In this document: positions 14,310 to 16,773 of the stretch, piece by piece
Numbering within the stretch: position 1 is the first letter of the stretch
Layout: every line of letters begins with the position of its first letter
NCBI GenBank assembly: GCA_007131435.1
Contig: SLQM01000155.1
Span: 1 to 16,773 of the forward strand
Length of the DNA stretch: 16,773 nt
Source of the DNA: Syntrophomonadaceae bacterium
GTDB lineage: Bacteria; Bacillota; Dethiobacteria; DTU022
Direction of reading: 5' to 3'
The notes under the pieces: generated by a model
Databases searched by the model: none
Told to the model about the DNA's origin: nothing
What the model saw: only the letters and a program-made list of their open reading frames with translations
Program-made: the position numbers and the translations under genes

Positions 14310-15650
14310 TTAAGACTGTTCCCTGGCAATAATTTCAGCTACTTCATGAGCGTATTCCTTAAGTTTATCTTCTTCCAGGGGCGCTTCAAGCATAATACGG
14401 ATTTTCGGTTCAGTGCCGGAAGGGCGCACCAGTACACGCCCATGGCGGCCGAGTTTATTTTCAACTTCATCTATTGCTTTTGCAATTTCAACATTTTCTG
14501 ACCAGCCTTCCTTGGTCGCTACTTTTTGATTTACAAGGACCTGTGGCAGGCGTTCAAGCTGGGAAGCAAGCTGGGATAGCGGTTTTTGTTTCCGATTAAC
14601 AATACTTAAAAGCTGCAGGGCTGTCAGGAGCCCGTCCCCGGTGGTAGCGTGATCGGAAAATATTATGTGCCCCGATTGTTCACCACCCAGGTTATATCCA
14701 CCCTCTACCATCTGTTCCAACACGTACCTATCGCCAACGCTTGTTCTTAACACCTCAATACCGTGTTTTTCAGCCAGGATATCCAGGCCGCCATTGCTCA
14801 TAACTGTGGCGACGAGAGTCTTCTTCCTGAGCAGGTTATTGCTGGCCATTTCAACAGCACAAATTGCCATTACTGCATCGCCATCAACCTCTGCGCCTTT
14901 TTCATCCACGGCTATCAGGCGATCGGCATCCCCATCAAAGGCAAGCCCAAGGTGTGCCTTTTCCTGAAGCACTACATCCTGCAGATCCTTTGTATCTGTA
15001 GCGCCACAATTGACATTAATCAGCTTTCCATCAGGCACGTTATGAATCAATTTAACTTTCGCTCCCAGGCTTTCAAATAGTTCGCCTGCCACACGGCAGG
15101 CAGCGCCATGAGCACAATCAATTATAAGATACAAGCCATCAAGCGCTCCCGCGCTGTTTTTTAAATAGCGCACATAGCGGGCTAAGGCATCCCCATCAAT
15201 ATACGCCTGCCCCAGCTTTGCCCCCTCCGGGCGGGGCACTTGATCTGAACCGTTAAAATAGAAATCTTCTATGCTGTTTTCTATGGAATCGGGAAGTTTA
15301 TACCCACGGCTGTCAAAAATTTTGAGGCCGTTATCTTCTATGGGATTATGTGAAGCAGATATTACAACACCTGCAGCTGCATTAAGATCACGGGTAAGAA
15401 AAGCTACTGCGGGAGTGGAAACTACACCAAGCAGCCTTACATCTCCACCGGCCGAGGTTATTCCGGCGGTTAAAGACCCCTCCAGCATACTACCGGAAAG
15501 GCGTGTATCTCTACCGATTAAAAATATCGGGTTCTCTCGTTCACGACCCAGCATCCAGGCCGCTATTCTGCCAATTTTAAAAGCCATTTCAGGTGTTAAG
15601 TCTCTATTTGCCACACCCCTGATGCCATCGGTTCCAAATAGTTTGCCCAA
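14310..15650 (-). CDS. glmM: Phosphoglucosamine mutase
   Basis: This 446-residue enzyme interconverts glucosamine-6-P and glucosamine-1-P via a phosphoserine. Landmarks are GKLFGTDGIRG at the N-terminus, active Ser100 in ISASHNPIEDNG, the Mg-binding loop DGDADR at 239-244, the sugar-binding GGEQSGH around 323-329 and the phosphate-binding RPSGTEPKIRIM at 409-420. Length and motifs fit GlmM rather than phosphomannomutase/PgcA. The start is TTG at 15650 with GGGGG seven bases upstream; no in-frame ATG is nearby and TTG gives the canonical N-terminus. It sits between cdaR (22 bases) and glmS (26 bases). In B. subtilis and Lactococcus GlmM binds CdaA and lowers c-di-AMP synthesis; whether that holds here is inference from the family and gene order. 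Confidence 0.97.
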   Translation of the reverse strand: MGKLFGTDGIRGVANRDLTPEMAFKIGRIAAWMLGRERENPIFLIGRDTRLSGSMLEGSLTAGITSAGGDVRLLGVVSTPAVAFLTRDLNAAAGVVISASHNPIEDNGLKIFDSRGYKLPDSIENSIEDFYFNGSDQVPRPEGAKLGQAYIDGDALARYVRYLKNSAGALDGLYLIIDCAHGAACRVAGELFESLGAKVKLIHNVPDGKLINVNCGATDTKDLQDVVLQEKAHLGLAFDGDADRLIAVDEKGAEVDGDAVMAICAVEMASNNLLRKKTLVATVMSNGGLDILAEKHGIEVLRTSVGDRYVLEQMVEGGYNLGGEQSGHIIFSDHATTGDGLLTALQLLSIVNRKQKPLSQLASQLERLPQVLVNQKVATKEGWSENVEIAKAIDEVENKLGRHGRVLVRPSGTEPKIRIMLEAPLEEDKLKEYAHEVAEIIAREQS

Positions 15651-15672
15651 TAAAAATCCCCCTTCATATAGA

Positions 15673-16368
15673 TCATTCTCCTAAATCATTCTCCTCCTGC
15701 ACGGGCGTTACCCTCTCAAATTCGAACCTAACTGTAATCAATGAGGGATCCATAACCAGGTTATTAATCCTGTTGCCCTCTTCGTCATAAACTAATGGAG
15801 TAAGCTCCACACTCTCAATAAGGCGCATTCCACTAATATCAATAACCATTATAATGCGCTCGATTCTTTCAAATACCGTTTCCGGAGCCCCAACAAGCAC
15901 TGTCTCGGGAATTACATTGTATTCAACAAGTTCCCACCCATCAGCAGGTTCACCTATCAACTCCACTTCTATCTCAAAGTCTTCGCTCAGGTAAGCCTCA
16001 AGGCTTACCCTGACCTGCTCCGGTTCAAGCATAACCAGGTCTAACCCGCGTGGCGGACGTCCTTCAACTCTCACCAGGTGATTGCCAGAACCTTTCCCTG
16101 ACAGGTCTACAAAGGCTTCTATTTCCTGCAGGGTTAGATCGGCAAAATCATCAGGGAGCCCTTCAAGGGTAACATCCACGCTGGAAGGCATATCAATAAT
16201 TATGTAATCAGGGCTCAGGTTTTCAACGACCAGGGGGACATCCCGCCATACTTCACGCTGCGGAGTTGTCCGGGTTATTTTATCCCCGGTTACAAAGAGC
16301 CACAAAATTACTGCTAAAAACACGGCAATACCCTGGGCAAAAATATTACTGCGCAAAAACTTTTCCAT
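15673..16368 (-). CDS. cdaR: CdaR: YbbR-domain regulator of diadenylate cyclase
   Basis: This 231-residue protein has one N-terminal membrane helix (about residues 9-27, IFAQGIAVFLAVILWLFVT) followed by an extracytoplasmic part. That part holds two YbbR-type repeats, about 40-120 and 125-220, each with VxLEG or VELIGEP-like and PExVxV-type strand patterns. CdaR binds and tunes the membrane diadenylate cyclase CdaA. The B. subtilis protein has four YbbR domains and 483 residues, so this one is a short form. The ATG at 16368 starts two bases after the cdaA stop; the GGAGGAGTGG within the end of cdaA can serve as ribosome binding site, implying translational coupling. The C-terminal tail is acidic. 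Confidence 0.9.
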   Translation of the reverse strand: MEKFLRSNIFAQGIAVFLAVILWLFVTGDKITRTTPQREVWRDVPLVVENLSPDYIIIDMPSSVDVTLEGLPDDFADLTLQEIEAFVDLSGKGSGNHLVRVEGRPPRGLDLVMLEPEQVRVSLEAYLSEDFEIEVELIGEPADGWELVEYNVIPETVLVGAPETVFERIERIIMVIDISGMRLIESVELTPLVYDEEGNRINNLVMDPSLITVRFEFERVTPVQEENDLGE

Positions 16369-16370
16369 GA

Positions 16371-16773
16371 TTACTTACCACTCCTCCAAGACCAGAGGCT
16401 AAAACCTTCACTGCGGCTTGGCGAACAAAGCTCCGTGAGCATTGCCCGCAACTTCTTCTCATCCAGGTAACGGGTCAATACCCCGTCATGGGCTATCGAA
16501 ATAGTACCCGTTTCTTCAGAAATAATTATAGCCAGGGCATCGGAATGCTCGGTAATCCCTATCCCTGCACGGTGCCTGGTGCCCAACTCTTTCCCAAGGT
16601 TGGAATCTTCGGTTAAGGGCAGGTAACACCCTGCAGCAACAATCTGGTTCCCCTGGATGATTACTGCGCCATCGTGAAGCGGGCTGCGCGGAAAAAAGAT
16701 ATTAACTAAAAGCTCTGCGGTTACCAGTCCCTTTACTTCTATACCAGTATCAATCCATTCTTTAAGGCCGGTG
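16371..16773 (-). CDS. cdaA: Diadenylate cyclase CdaA, C-terminal part (cut by window edge)
   Basis: Reading the minus strand in from the right edge gives about 133 residues. These include LLVNIFFPRSPLHDGAVIIQGNQIVAAGCYLPLT and KELGTRHRAGIGITEHSDALAIIISEETGTISIAHDG. The DGA and RHR motifs of the DisA_N/DAC domain, which condenses two ATP molecules to c-di-AMP, are both intact, so the enzyme is probably active. The open frame reaches upstream past an internal ATG at 16586, which is not the start; the membrane-helix N-terminus lies outside the window. The order cdaA-cdaR-glmM-glmS matches the conserved Firmicute arrangement and identifies this paralog as CdaA, not DisA or CdaS. Confidence 0.93.
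   Translation of the reverse strand, partial: TGLKEWIDTGIEVKGLVTAELLVNIFFPRSPLHDGAVIIQGNQIVAAGCYLPLTEDSNLGKELGTRHRAGIGITEHSDALAIIISEETGTISIAHDGVLTRYLDEKKLRAMLTELCSPSRSEGFSLWSWRSGK

Noticed and set aside
1..16773. CRISPR array, tRNA or rRNA gene, prophage or toxin-antitoxin module
   Set aside because: No regularly spaced direct repeats of CRISPR length, no cloverleaf-like segment and no phage or toxin-antitoxin proteins were seen in the reading.

Overview
The window reads as chromosomal DNA of an anaerobic, low-to-mid-GC Firmicute (clostridial or Peptococcaceae/Syntrophomonadaceae-like). The main reasons are the cdaA-cdaR-glmM-glmS order at the right end, strong GGAGG-type ribosome binding sites, frequent TTG/GTG starts, a 4-hydroxybutyryl-CoA-dehydratase-type enzyme with all four [4Fe-4S] ligands (an oxygen-sensitive class), and a non-pyrrolysine MttB-family methyltransferase. 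The genus cannot be fixed from sequence reading alone. There are no rRNA or tRNA genes, no CRISPR array and no intact transposase gene.

Layout, left to right. 1-1363 (minus): 5' part of homoserine dehydrogenase (hom) downstream of an M19 membrane-dipeptidase-family gene. 1418-2308: back-to-back promoters, then an inositol-monophosphatase-family gene on plus. 2343-3200 (minus): D-amino-acid aminotransferase (dat). 3339-3479 (minus): a 46-residue cysteine-rich protein that a length cutoff would miss. 3480-3760: a 281-base intergenic region with stacked small hairpins and a candidate minus-strand promoter. 3761-4072 (plus): a thiamine-binding/MTH1187-YqgV-type protein. 4090-5514 (minus): MttB-family methyltransferase without its corrinoid partner. 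5588-5690: an array of CATAATTTCGGG repeats ending in a 23-bp perfect inverted repeat. 5689-6621 (minus): cysK with its own good promoter. 6727-11098 (minus): glnS, the 4-hydroxybutyryl-CoA-dehydratase-type gene and a beta-lactamase-fold serine hydrolase, closely spaced and probably co-transcribed. 11189-16773 (minus): cdaA (partial)-cdaR-glmM-glmS-MFS transporter, closed by an intrinsic terminator at 11163-11185.

Functionally, the right-hand operon couples c-di-AMP synthesis (CdaA with membrane regulator CdaR) to UDP-GlcNAc precursor supply (GlmS makes glucosamine-6-P, GlmM converts it to glucosamine-1-P). Dat can make D-Glu/D-Ala for peptidoglycan, and the M19 enzyme could recycle dipeptides. 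hom, cysK and dat are amino-acid metabolism. The MttB homolog and the dehydratase point to anaerobic use of methylated amines/betaines and of C4 hydroxy- or amino-acids, but their partner genes are not in view.

No clearly new multi-gene system is visible. The items most worth a second look are the small Cys-rich protein, the repeat array/long palindrome between cysK and the MttB homolog, the stand-alone dehydratase paired with a serine hydrolase, and the odd leader of the MttB-family gene, which has a strong Shine-Dalgarno followed by an ATG-TAG start-stop.
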